Shown: positions 1 through 9,000 of the stretch, piece after piece
Numbering within the stretch: position 1 is the first letter of the stretch
Layout of the letters: each line of letters begins with the position of its first letter
Assembly: GCA_019695115.1 (NCBI GenBank)
Contig: JAIBAP010000003.1
Location: 108,746 to 172,745 of the forward strand
Reading direction: 5' to 3'
Length of the DNA stretch: 64,000 nucleotides
DNA from: Caldilineales bacterium
GTDB taxonomy: Bacteria > Chloroflexota > Anaerolineae > J102
Program-made: the position numbers and the translations under genes
Notes under the pieces: model-generated
What the model was told of the DNA's origin: nothing
The model's database searches: none
The model's input: the letters and a program-made list of their open reading frames with translations, nothing else

Positions 1-20
1 CCAACTTTCTGGAAAGTTGG
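1..20. terminator. Perfect hairpin at the window edge
   Basis: Two 9-base arms (CCAACTTTC and GAAAGTTGG) are separated by only TG. It could be the terminator of a gene lying left of the window, or one copy of a dispersed palindrome. No clear T-tract follows at once, although a T-rich stretch begins near 37. The rest of the leader to 337 holds no supported gene. Confidence 0.4.
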
Positions 21-337
21 CATCTCTGTCCGCGATTTTTGATAATTTTTTGATAGTTGTCTGCTACGATAGCCCTAAATCGATGCTTCCAGACCGAATA
101 TCCAGCGACAACAGTCGGGGGCAATAAGGGAGATGGACAGACCGGGCCGGGATCGACCAACATCCCGGCCCGGTCGCGTCACCGCAGGGCGCCATTTGGC
201 CGGCGCCGAAAACGCCCCGCCTATGGTAAAATACCTCTGCCCTTTGACAACTGAGACCCATCCCTCTTTCCGTGCCGCCACCCTTTGGCAACGACGGCGC
301 ACGGAACTTTACTTTTTCGCTGGCAGGTAGTTTCACT

Positions 338-3300
338 ATGACTCAATCACCCTGGCTGGATTCACTGAACGAACGACAGCTCGAAGCGGTCACACACCGG
401 GCCTCCCCCCTCCTTGTCCTAGCCGGCCCCGGCAGCGGCAAAACTCGCATCCTCACCCATCGCATCGCCTGGCTCATCCGGGAAAAAGGGGCGCGCCCCG
501 AACAGATCCTGGCGGTGACCTTCACCAATCGGGCAGCCGAAGAAATGCGCGAGCGGCTGGCCTCACTCTTGGGCGACGAGGCCGGCCGTGTCTGGATCTA
601 CACCTTTCACGCCGCGGCAGTGCGCATCTTGCGGCGCTTCGGCGCCGCCATCGACATCGACCCTGGCTTCGCCATCCTCGATGAAGACGAACAGCGCCAT
701 GTCCTCAACCGCGTCCTCGGCCAGCTCGACCTCAGCCGTGAGGTCTTTCCCACCGGCCAGATCCTCGGCTATCTCGCCCGCTGCAAAAATGCCCTTCTCG
801 ACCCGGCCAACGCCGCCAACGAGCGCGATGAAGGCTACGCTCGCATCGCCGACGCCTACCAATCCTGGCTGCGCGAACGCAATGCCCTTGATTTCGACGA
901 CCTCATCCACCATGCCGTCCTCTTGCTGCGCCAGAACGAGGAGGTGCGCCAGCACTACCGGCGCACACTCGTTCATGTCCTGGTGGACGAATACCAGGAC
1001 ATCGACGGCGCCCAGTACGAACTGCTCAAACTACTGGCGCCGGTGAGCAGCAGCATCACCATCGTCGCCGATGACGACCAGTCGATCTACGGCTGGCGTG
1101 GGGCCAACCCCAGGCTGATCGATGACTTCAGCGACCGCTATCGCCCGCACATCGTCAAACTCGACACCAGCTACCGCTGCCCACCCAACATCCTCTACGG
1201 CGCCCAACGGTTGATCACCCACCAGCGCAGCCAGGAACGCCAACGCTTCATGCGCAGCGAAAAGGAGGGGGAAGCGCCGATCTACCATTACATCTTCAAC
1301 GACCTGGCCCAGGAAAAACGCTGGCTGACGACACTGGTGCGCCGGCTGATCGACGAGCGCGGCTACAAACCCGGCGACATCGCCATCCTCTACCGCACGC
1401 ACCAGTTGGGCGACTCTACCGAGCAGGCGTTGACCGAGGTCGGCTTCCAAGTCCAACGCCTGCACAAAGACAGCTTTTTCGACCTGCCCGAACCACGCGA
1501 GATCGTCCGCTTTTTGCAGGTCATGCGCGCGCTCAGCGAAGAAAACTTCACCGCCGCCGTCAACTACCCACTCCGGCAGATCGACGAATTGACCATGATC
1601 CAATTGCGCCGATTGGCCGAGGCGCGTGGCTGCGACCTGGTCGAAGTGGCCCGCCGGCCGCACGAGTTCCCCGAACTCAGCCCCCTCACCCGCGCCCACC
1701 TGCACAACTTCCTGCAATGGGTGGACGCCCTCCCCGCCGCCGATGCCGAGGCGACAACGGCCGTGCGCTCGCTCTTCCAACTACTGGAACAACTGCGGTC
1801 GCCCTGGCGCGGGGACGACAGCGGCCAAATCGAAGACCTGATCGCCTTCACCGACTATGGCGCCGAGGCGCAAACGCTGGCGACCGCCATCGCCGAGTAT
1901 CGCCCGATCTTCATCGTCCACCCCGCCACTCTCGACGGCCACGCCGCCGCCGCCATCCTCCACCATGCCTTGCTGAGCTATCTGGATGCGGAGGCGCGCA
2001 CCCTGACATTCGACGAACTCCGACCCGCCGCCCTGCCGCCCGCCGCCGTCGTCATCACCCTGGGCGACTCCGCCCCCGACCTGCCGCAAACCATCCTCAG
2101 CGTTGGCAGCGGCGATGGGCCGGTGGGCCTCGCCCTGGCGGCCTGGCGTCTGGCCCAGACCCTTCTCGTCGGCTATGAAACGCTGCACAAAGGCGTCTTT
2201 GTCGTCTACGATGTCGAGACCACCGGCACCCATGCCCGTCGCGACGAGATCATCGAGCTTGCCGCCGCCCGTTATCACGACCAACGCCCTGCCGACGAGG
2301 GCTTCCGTAGCTTCGTCCGCCCCGAACGCGGCTACATCCCCCCTGCCGCCACCCAGGTGCACAACATCCGTTTCGAGGAGGTGGCCGACAGCCCCGCCAT
2401 CGCCGACGTCCTGCCCCGATTTCTCGACTACGTGGGGCAGGATACGGTGGTCGGCCACAACATCGCCCGCTTCGACAACCGCTTCATCGACCGCGCCCGC
2501 GGTCTCGGCCCCGACCGGCGTGGCTTCAACCCGCACTATGTGGACACCCTGCGCCTGGCCCGGCGCCTGCTCCCCGGCGAAGAGCGACACTCACTCGAGG
2601 CCGTGCGCCGCGGCCTGGGCCTGAGCGAGGGCGTGAACCACCGCGCCGAGCGCGATGTGGAGCAAACGGCCGAGGTTTTCTTCGCCCTGGTGCACCGCCT
2701 GCTGGCCGAAAAGGAGCGCGAAGCCCTGGCCGAGGCCCTGCCCCTGGTCGCCCTGGCGAATTCGACCCTGGACATACCCGCCGGCAGCGAACAACGCGCC
2801 CTACTGGATGGCGCCGCCCGCATGTTGGCGGCCGGGCGCGGGCAACCGCTGTTGGATGACCTGCTGGCCACCCTCCCCGCCCCCCTGCAAGCCCCGGCCC
2901 AGGCGCAGGCGCTGACCCTGGCCGGCCATGAACCGCCCACAACCGACGAGGATGCAGCCTGGGCCGATTTGCAGCAAGCCTTCGCCGCCCATCTCGATGC
3001 CTTCCGCCGCTACAGCAGCGACCGTTCGTTGACAGCATTCATCGACTACCAGGCCCTGCTCACCAGCCTGGACACCGAAGCCCACACCCAGGACGAAGAC
3101 CGGATCACGTTGATGACCCTGCACAACGCCAAAGGCTCTGAGTTCCCGGTCGTGATCATTACCGGCGTCGAACACGAACATCTGCCGCTGTGGCGCGCCC
3201 TCGACGACGCCGAGCAGATGGCCGAGGAGCGCCGCGTCTTCTATGTGGGCCTGACGCGCGCCCAAGAAGCCGTCTATCTCTTCTCTGTGCGCGACCGCGA

Positions 3301-3406
3301 GGACGGCTTCAACCGCTCCCCCTCGCGTTTCACCTTCGAGATCCCCTCCCCCTACATCCGCCACTTCAACGTCGACGCCCAAAACCGGATGCGGGAGATG
3401 AAATAA
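338..3406 (+). CDS. UvrD/PcrA-type DNA helicase with embedded DnaQ-like exonuclease
   Basis: A 1022-residue superfamily 1 helicase. The ATG at 338 starts MTQSPWLDS; the frame is open further upstream but the helicase homology begins here. Visible motifs are Walker A GPGSGKT (about residue 30), DEYQDI (Walker B) and DDDQSIYGWRGA. The C-terminal motor half has MTLHNAKG (about residue 925) and FYVGLTRA. Between the two motor halves, from about residue 620 to 790, sits a DEDD exonuclease domain with YDVETTG, VGHNIARFDNRF and HRAERDVEQT. The inferred role is DNA unwinding in repair or recombination coupled to 3'-5' trimming. UvrD proteins are usually about 650-750 residues, so the extra length is the insert. 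The 3' end overlaps the convergent gene by about 55 bases. Confidence 0.93.
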   Translation: MTQSPWLDSLNERQLEAVTHRASPLLVLAGPGSGKTRILTHRIAWLIREKGARPEQILAVTFTNRAAEEMRERLASLLGDEAGRVWIYTFHAAAVRILRRFGAAIDIDPGFAILDEDEQRHVLNRVLGQLDLSREVFPTGQILGYLARCKNALLDPANAANERDEGYARIADAYQSWLRERNALDFDDLIHHAVLLLRQNEEVRQHYRRTLVHVLVDEYQDIDGAQYELLKLLAPVSSSITIVADDDQSIYGWRGANPRLIDDFSDRYRPHIVKLDTSYRCPPNILYGAQRLITHQRSQERQRFMRSEKEGEAPIYHYIFNDLAQEKRWLTTLVRRLIDERGYKPGDIAILYRTHQLGDSTEQALTEVGFQVQRLHKDSFFDLPEPREIVRFLQVMRALSEENFTAAVNYPLRQIDELTMIQLRRLAEARGCDLVEVARRPHEFPELSPLTRAHLHNFLQWVDALPAADAEATTAVRSLFQLLEQLRSPWRGDDSGQIEDLIAFTDYGAEAQTLATAIAEYRPIFIVHPATLDGHAAAAILHHALLSYLDAEARTLTFDELRPAALPPAAVVITLGDSAPDLPQTILSVGSGDGPVGLALAAWRLAQTLLVGYETLHKGVFVVYDVETTGTHARRDEIIELAAARYHDQRPADEGFRSFVRPERGYIPPAATQVHNIRFEEVADSPAIADVLPRFLDYVGQDTVVGHNIARFDNRFIDRARGLGPDRRGFNPHYVDTLRLARRLLPGEERHSLEAVRRGLGLSEGVNHRAERDVEQTAEVFFALVHRLLAEKEREALAEALPLVALANSTLDIPAGSEQRALLDGAARMLAAGRGQPLLDDLLATLPAPLQAPAQAQALTLAGHEPPTTDEDAAWADLQQAFAAHLDAFRRYSSDRSLTAFIDYQALLTSLDTEAHTQDEDRITLMTLHNAKGSEFPVVIITGVEHEHLPLWRALDDAEQMAEERRVFYVGLTRAQEAVYLFSVRDREDGFNRSPSRFTFEIPSPYIRHFNVDAQNRMREMK

Positions 3407-3897
3407 CCCGACCCCAGGCGCTGCCCTGCGCCCCGCCGGTCGCCCTCCACCTGTGCGAGCGACGATGGCGCCGCCAGGAGCAGGATGGCCCCGGTCAGAG
3501 CCGCGTCCTCGCCCACGTTGACGCCGGTGGTATGCGCCCGCCACACCAGCCCGGCCAGAAACAGACACACAAAGGCATACAGCGCCTGCTCGCGCTCACC
3601 CTCGATCTTGCCCGACGCAAACGAAAAAGCGGCCGGCAGGGCGATGACCGTGAGGATGCCGTAGAGGATGTGCATGGCCGGCCGGACGAGCACGGCATCG
3701 CGGTTCAGGAACAGCCACATATACGCGCCCACCAGCCCCTGCGCGATCAGCAGGAGTTCGCCGACGAGCAACAAACCGCGATAGCTGGCATCGACGCTGC
3801 GGTGCTGCCGCCAGCGCCACAGGCCCCACACCCCGGCGATGAGCATGAACAAAAGCGCAGAATTACCGATCCGGACATGAAATTGGTCGATTGGCAT
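3352..3897 (-). CDS. Small membrane protein, probably four TM helices
   Basis: The 181-residue product has hydrophobic segments at about residues 10-28, 43-62, 73-93 and 105-120, so it should sit in the cytoplasmic membrane. I do not recognise the family. The ATG at 3897 is preferred over the adjacent TTG. Its last roughly 18 codons overlap the end of the convergent helicase gene, and the tail there is basic and poorly hydrophobic, so the natural C-terminus may be shorter. No operon partner is clear: the metallopeptidase on the same strand ends at 3941, with a short CACGGAA repeat between. Confidence 0.6.
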   Translation of the reverse strand: MPIDQFHVRIGNSALLFMLIAGVWGLWRWRQHRSVDASYRGLLLVGELLLIAQGLVGAYMWLFLNRDAVLVRPAMHILYGILTVIALPAAFSFASGKIEGEREQALYAFVCLFLAGLVWRAHTTGVNVGEDAALTGAILLLAAPSSLAQVEGDRRGAGQRLGSGYFISRIRFWASTLKWRM

Positions 3898-3913
3898 CAA
3901 AAAATTCCTTCAA

Positions 3914-3934
3914 CACGGAACACGGAACACGGAA
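3914..3934. repeat. Heptanucleotide array, three CACGGAA units
   Basis: Three tandem copies of CACGGAA lie in the gap between two minus-strand genes. The same unit occurs at 62550-62584. This is one of several 7-bp arrays in the window. Confidence 0.8.
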
Positions 3935-3940
3935 CACTCC

Positions 3941-4327
3941 TCAATACCCCAACCTCTGCAACTGCCCCTCATCCAGGCCGAAATGGTGGCCGATCTCGTG
4001 CAAGACCGTGCGGCGCACCTGATCCTGGATGGCTTCGGCGGTGCGATGGTAACGCACCATCGGGTACATGAAGATCGTGATCCGGTCGGGCAGGATGAGG
4101 TTGTAACCCTGTGTGCGCCCGGTGAGGGGGATGCCCTCGTAGAGGCCATACAACGCCTCGCCGGGGCGCATGCGCATGGCCTGACGCTGGGCCGGGCTGG
4201 GCCATTCCGCCACCGTCACGGCCACATTTTCCATGCGCTGGGCAATGGCCGGGGGCAGGGTGGTCAGGGCGGCTTCGACCAGTTCGGCGAAGGCGTCGAG
4301 GCTGAGGGGGGCGGGGACTTCGGGCAT
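3941..4327 (-). CDS. Minimal zincin metallopeptidase (DUF1025-like)
   Basis: A 128-residue protein whose C-terminus carries HEIGHHFGLDE, the HExxH zinc-binding and catalytic motif with an additional His and Asp as in the small zincin family PF06262. The middle contains GLYEGIPLTGR and ITIFMYP, also typical of this family. There is no signal peptide, so a cytoplasmic location is expected; substrates of the family are not established. The ATG at 4327 (MPEVPAPLSLD) is chosen because the longer reading frame adds only a low-complexity N-terminus. Confidence 0.82.
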   Translation of the reverse strand: MPEVPAPLSLDAFAELVEAALTTLPPAIAQRMENVAVTVAEWPSPAQRQAMRMRPGEALYGLYEGIPLTGRTQGYNLILPDRITIFMYPMVRYHRTAEAIQDQVRRTVLHEIGHHFGLDEGQLQRLGY

Positions 4328-4551
4328 GGGAGTGAGGAGAGCAGGGGAGTGAGGGGAGAGTATCACAGAAAGCCCCAACTCCCAAGCCCCACCTCACCCC
4401 GCTTCTGCCGCCCGCGCGATTGTTGTCGATATTTCTTGGTCTTTCTATAGACAAAAGTGTGACAAAATACTGAAGCCCGTCAGATTGATGTGCTATGATC
4501 GCCGTACTACCTCACTCGACCGCACATCTCCCCCTGATTGCACACCCAACC

Positions 4552-5466
4552 ATGAAAGGCAAACACGTTCTCATCTCCGGCGGCACCTCCGGCATCGGCA
4601 GGGCCACGGCCCTGGCCCTGGCCCACCAGGGCGCCGTCGTCACCATCATCGGCCGGAACGAGCACAAAAGCCGGGAAACGGTGGACGCCATCCGCGCCCA
4701 GACCGGCAACCCGCAAGTGGCCTACCTGCTGGCCGACCTCTCCTCCACAGCCCAGACCCTGGCCGCCGCCCAGGAATTCAGGCGCCAACACGATCGCCTG
4801 GACGTGCTGATCAACAACGCCGGGGCCATCTTCTTTGCCCGCGGCGAGAGTGCGGATGGGATCGAAAACACCTTCGCCCTCAACCATCTGGTCGGCTACT
4901 TCCTGCTGACCCAACAATTGCTCGACCTCCTGCGTCAGAGCGCCCCCGCCCGCATCATCAATGTCTCTTCAGGCGCGCACGAGGCCGCGAAGATGGCTTG
5001 GGACGACCTCGAACTGCGTTCCGGCTACTCCGGCTTCCGCGCCTATGCCCAGTCCAAGCTGGCCAATGTCCTCTTCACCTACGAACTGGCCCGGCGGCTG
5101 CACGGAACCGATGTGACCGTGAATGCCTTGCATCCTGGTGTGATCGCCACCAACTTCGGCGCCACCAACAACAATCGTTTCTTCCAACTGGGTCAGAAGC
5201 TGTTCAAGCCTTTCCTGACCAGCGTGGACAAAGGCGCTGCCACCAGCGTCTTCCTGGCCTCCGCCGCCGAGGTGGAGGGCGTGACCAGCAAATATTTCCA
5301 GGATAAGCGCGCCCGATCCTCGGCGCCGGCCAGCGACGACGAAGCCAGCCAGCGACGCCTGTGGCAGATGAGCGAGGACCTGTTGGCCCCGTTCCTGGAG
5401 CGCCCTGCACCTGCCGTTTTCGCGCCAACGGCCGCCCCCCTCCCTACCGCCCTGGCTCCGATCTGA
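4552..5466 (+). CDS. Short-chain dehydrogenase/reductase, retinol-dehydrogenase-like
   Basis: The 304-residue product is an NAD(P)-dependent oxidoreductase with a Rossmann fold. GGTSGIGRA near the N-terminus is the cofactor-binding glycine motif, INNAG follows at about residue 88, and YAQSK (about residue 165) holds the catalytic Tyr and Lys with the upstream Ser in NVSSG. The ordering and the long C-terminus resemble the retinol dehydrogenase/WWOX-like branch of the SDRs. The substrate is unknown. The start MKGKHVLISG at 4552 fits the usual SDR beginning. It is followed 5 bases later by the DUF427 gene, probably as one transcript. Confidence 0.88.
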   Translation: MKGKHVLISGGTSGIGRATALALAHQGAVVTIIGRNEHKSRETVDAIRAQTGNPQVAYLLADLSSTAQTLAAAQEFRRQHDRLDVLINNAGAIFFARGESADGIENTFALNHLVGYFLLTQQLLDLLRQSAPARIINVSSGAHEAAKMAWDDLELRSGYSGFRAYAQSKLANVLFTYELARRLHGTDVTVNALHPGVIATNFGATNNNRFFQLGQKLFKPFLTSVDKGAATSVFLASAAEVEGVTSKYFQDKRARSSAPASDDEASQRRLWQMSEDLLAPFLERPAPAVFAPTAAPLPTALAPI

Positions 5467-5470
5467 TCCG

Positions 5471-5968
5471 ATGATGAAACCACAACCCATCCCACCCCAA
5501 CCCGGCCAGGAGTCTGTCTGGGACTATCCCCGCCCGCCCCGCTGCGAGCCGACGTCCAAACGGATCGTGGTCGTGTTTGCTGGCGTCACCATCGCCGACA
5601 CGGTGGCGGCCAAACGTGTGCTCGAGACCAGCCACCCGCCCGTCTATTACATCCCCACCGCCGACATCGACATGCGCCACCTGCGCCGGGCCGCCGGCGG
5701 CTCAGTGTGCGAATGGAAGGGGCTGGCCGAGTATTATGATGTGGTGGTGGGGTCGCGGGTGGCCGAGCAGGCCGCCTGGGCCTATCCGCTACCGACGCCC
5801 GCCTTTGCGGCCATCGCCGGCCACCTGGCCTTTTATGCCGGCCTGATGGACGCCTGCACGGTGGCTGGCGAGCGGGTGCGGCCTCAGCCCGGCGGCTTCT
5901 ATGGCGGCTGGATCACGAGCGACCTGGCCGGCCCCTTCAAGGGCGAGCCGGGGAGCATGGGCTGGTAG
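5471..5968 (+). CDS. DUF427 family protein
   Basis: A 165-residue protein with the DUF427 signature: VWDYPRPP at the N-terminus, then VVVFAGVTIADT, PVYYIP and a VCEWKG stretch. DUF427 proteins are small beta-barrel-like proteins of unknown function. The gene starts 5 bases after the SDR stop and is probably co-transcribed with it. Two adjacent ATG codons are possible starts. The C-terminal YGGWITSDLAGPFKG element is common in this family. Confidence 0.85.
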   Translation: MMKPQPIPPQPGQESVWDYPRPPRCEPTSKRIVVVFAGVTIADTVAAKRVLETSHPPVYYIPTADIDMRHLRRAAGGSVCEWKGLAEYYDVVVGSRVAEQAAWAYPLPTPAFAAIAGHLAFYAGLMDACTVAGERVRPQPGGFYGGWITSDLAGPFKGEPGSMGW

Positions 5969-5970
5969 GC

Positions 5971-6071
5971 GACGCCAATTCCATCGCCGGCTGGCGTCGG
6001 AAGCAGAAGGGTGGGGTGTTGGATCGTAGATGGGCAGCGGAGGGCCGCTCCAGCCACGAACCAACACCCCA
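5971..6071. terminator. Two hairpins between convergent genes
   Basis: GACGCCA (5971-5977) pairs with TGGCGTC (5992-5998), and an 11-base arm TGGGGTGTTGG (6012-6022) pairs with CCAACACCCCA (6061-6071). They lie between the end of the DUF427 gene on the plus strand and the end of the giant GH16 gene on the minus strand, where a bidirectional terminator is expected. There is no clear T-run. Confidence 0.5.
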
Positions 6072-6085
6072 AGAGGATCCACGCG

Positions 6086-9000
6086 TCAGGGAATGTAGAC
6101 GACCGTGAGCGTGGCCGGCTGGGCCTGATAGCTTTCCAGGCTATCCATGTTCACACGGCCGGCGGGGCCGCTGGTTTGGATGGCCAGGTAGCCCCGGCCG
6201 TCCCCCGGGTAGCCCCGGCCGTCCCCCGGGTAGCCCCGGCCGTCCCCCGCAGCCCAGGCCGCGACCTGCGACCGGGCATCGACCACAACCGTGGCCGGCG
6301 TGCTGGGCACGGCCAGGGCGGCGCCGGGGTTGTAGAAGCTCAGGGCTCCGGCGAGCACGTCGGCGCCGGTGACTGTGAGCGGGTCGAAGGCGCTGACGTT
6401 GGCCACCTGCACGGTCTTGCCCAGGGCGCCGCTCTTGTTCTCGACCCTGTGCAGGGTCAACTGGGCCGAGAGCAGCTGCACGCCGGCGGGCAGCTGGCTG
6501 CGGTCGAAGGCGAGGAGGATGTTGTCCAGCCCGGTGGTGCGGGAGGTGAGGATGGCGGCGGTGTTGTAGTTCACCAGGGGGGCGCCGGTGTTGACCCAGG
6601 TATCGGCCAGCAGCGGCAGGGTGATGGCGGCCGTCTCGACCACGGGCAGGGTGTTGGAACTGAAGGTTCCCTGCGGGGTGATCAGGCGGTGCTGCACGGC
6701 CCCGGCGCGGGCGCTGACCTCGACCTGGAAGCTGAAGGAGGCCGTCTGCTGATCGGCGATCTCCCCGGCCCAGGCCACGGCCACGACGCCAGGATGGGTC
6801 GCCTGCGCGGCCAGATCGTAGCCCATGGCGGCCAGTTGCCCGGCCGTGAGCGGGAAGGCGCCGTTGCTGGCGCTGCCGGCCACGTATTGCACCTCTGTAT
6901 CCAGCGGCACGAGCAAGAAAGCGTCGTAGGCGGCGCCAGAGTAGTTGGTGGCTGCGGCCGCGACTGTGATCGTAGAGCCGGTGACCAGCGGGTCGGCGTC
7001 GGTGTGCTGGCTGATGCTGCCCAGCCAGGCCGGAATGGCGAGTTCTTCTTCCAGGCGCACCTGGTCGAGCCTGAACATGCCGGCGGCGCCATCGGGCAGG
7101 TCGAAGCCGTAGCCATGCACGGCGGTGAGGTCGAGGCCGTCATCGGGCGCGCCAGCGGGCTGCGCGGCGCTGCGATGGAAGAAAGCGAAGGGGAGTTCCA
7201 CTTTCTGCCAGCCGGCCACATCATCCACGAAACTGGCCTGGAAACGCTCGGCCGTGTCCGCGGCCTGGTAGACGCGTACGTAATCGACCGCCAGGTTCTG
7301 CGGGAAGGTCATCCCCTCGGCGATGGGGCCGCCGAAGTTGCCGCCGATGGCCAGGTTGAGGATGAGATAGAAGGGATGGTTGTAGACCCACTCGTGCGGG
7401 GCCACGTCGGCGGGGGTGGCGTTGTGATAATTGACGCCATCGACGAACCAGTGGATCTCGTCCGGCCCCCACTCCACGGCGAAGGTGTGGTAGTTGCCGG
7501 CCACGCCGCCGGGGAGGTTGAGCGTGGCGCCGAAGCCGGAGCCGCCGGAATAGCCCGGCCCGTGGATGGTGCCGAACACGTCGTTCGGGAACTTGCTGAC
7601 GTATTCCATGATGTCGATCTCGCCCGATTGCGGCCAGCCGACTTCGTCGATATTCGTGCCCAGCATCCAGAAGGCGGGCCAGAGGCCGGCGGGGCCGGGC
7701 GGAACCAGGGCGCGGGCCTCGATGCGGCCATATTCGAATTCGTTCTTCTGGGCCGAGATCAGGCGGGCGGAGGTGTAGTCGCAGGGGCCGTACCAGCATT
7801 GGCGGGCGTCGCCATCGGCGGTCTCTTGCAGCGAGAGGATGAGGTTGCCGGCGCCATCGTTGCTGGCGTTAGCCGGGTCGTCGCTGTAGAACTGGAATTC
7901 GCCGTTGCCCCAGCCGGGGATGCCGTACATGGTGCCATCGCCGATCTGGTGCGTCCACTTGTTCGGGTTGGGTGGCGTCCCCGCTGGCCCGTCGAATTCG
8001 TCGCTCCAGACCATGACCCAATCGGTGGCGGGCGTCTCGCCAGTGCTGGCGGCGACGTTGTCCTGCAGTTCCACCGTGACCCGCTCGCCGTTGCCGGCGC
8101 CGTAGTACCAGAAGCTGAGACCGTCGTGGGCGCTCCAGTCCTGCGGCTGGGTGAAGGTGCGGGCGAAGCTGGCCGGCGCGGCGGTGGTATCGAACTCGCC
8201 GCTGAGCACGCCTTCATAGGCGTCCTGGCCGGGCCGGGCGGCGGCATCCCCAGCCATCAACTCGCTGGCGGCCAGCGTCACATCGCCGGCGGCGGTGAAG
8301 GGCTGCCAGCCCTCGAAATCATCGATTAGGGTGGGGTCGACGGGGTCGTTGTCCTCGATTGTTACCAGCGCCCGGATCGAGAAGCCCAGGTCGGCGCCGG
8401 CAGGGTTGCGGAGGTTGAGCATGAGAGCGCGGTCGCCATCGTGCTTGCTGTTGTCGAAGCTGGCGACGCTGAAGCTGGCCTCGCTCTCGCCCGGCGCGAA
8501 GGTCAGTGTGCCGCTCACGGGCGTGAAGTCGCGACCGGGCCGGGCCGTGCTCTCGGCGGAAACGTAATCGACGCTGACGGTCTCGGTGGCGGCCCTGCTC
8601 AGGGCCACGGTCACATCCACGCTGGCGCCCTCGACCACGCTGTAGCTAATGGCCCCGAATTCGATTTCCAGCGGCGTGTCGCCGTCGCCGACCTTGCCGT
8701 AGAGGGTGACGTCATCGACGAAGTAGCTCTGGCTGCCCATATCCACCGCGCCAAAGCCGCCGATGGCGTAGCCCCAGACCTCATCCAGGGTCAGGCCGTC
8801 GTTGGGGGCGCCGTTGCCGATCTCTTTGCGGTGGAACTCGGAGAAGGGGATGGTGAAGAACTTCCAGCCCGTGAAGGTGTCGGGGATGTCCACCGACCAG
8901 CGTTCGGCGTCGTCGCGGGTGGAGCCAGGGTTGCGGTTCTCGGCGATGTCGACGAAGAGGACGCCGCCGGTGTTGTTGCCGTACAGCCAGAAGCAGATGC

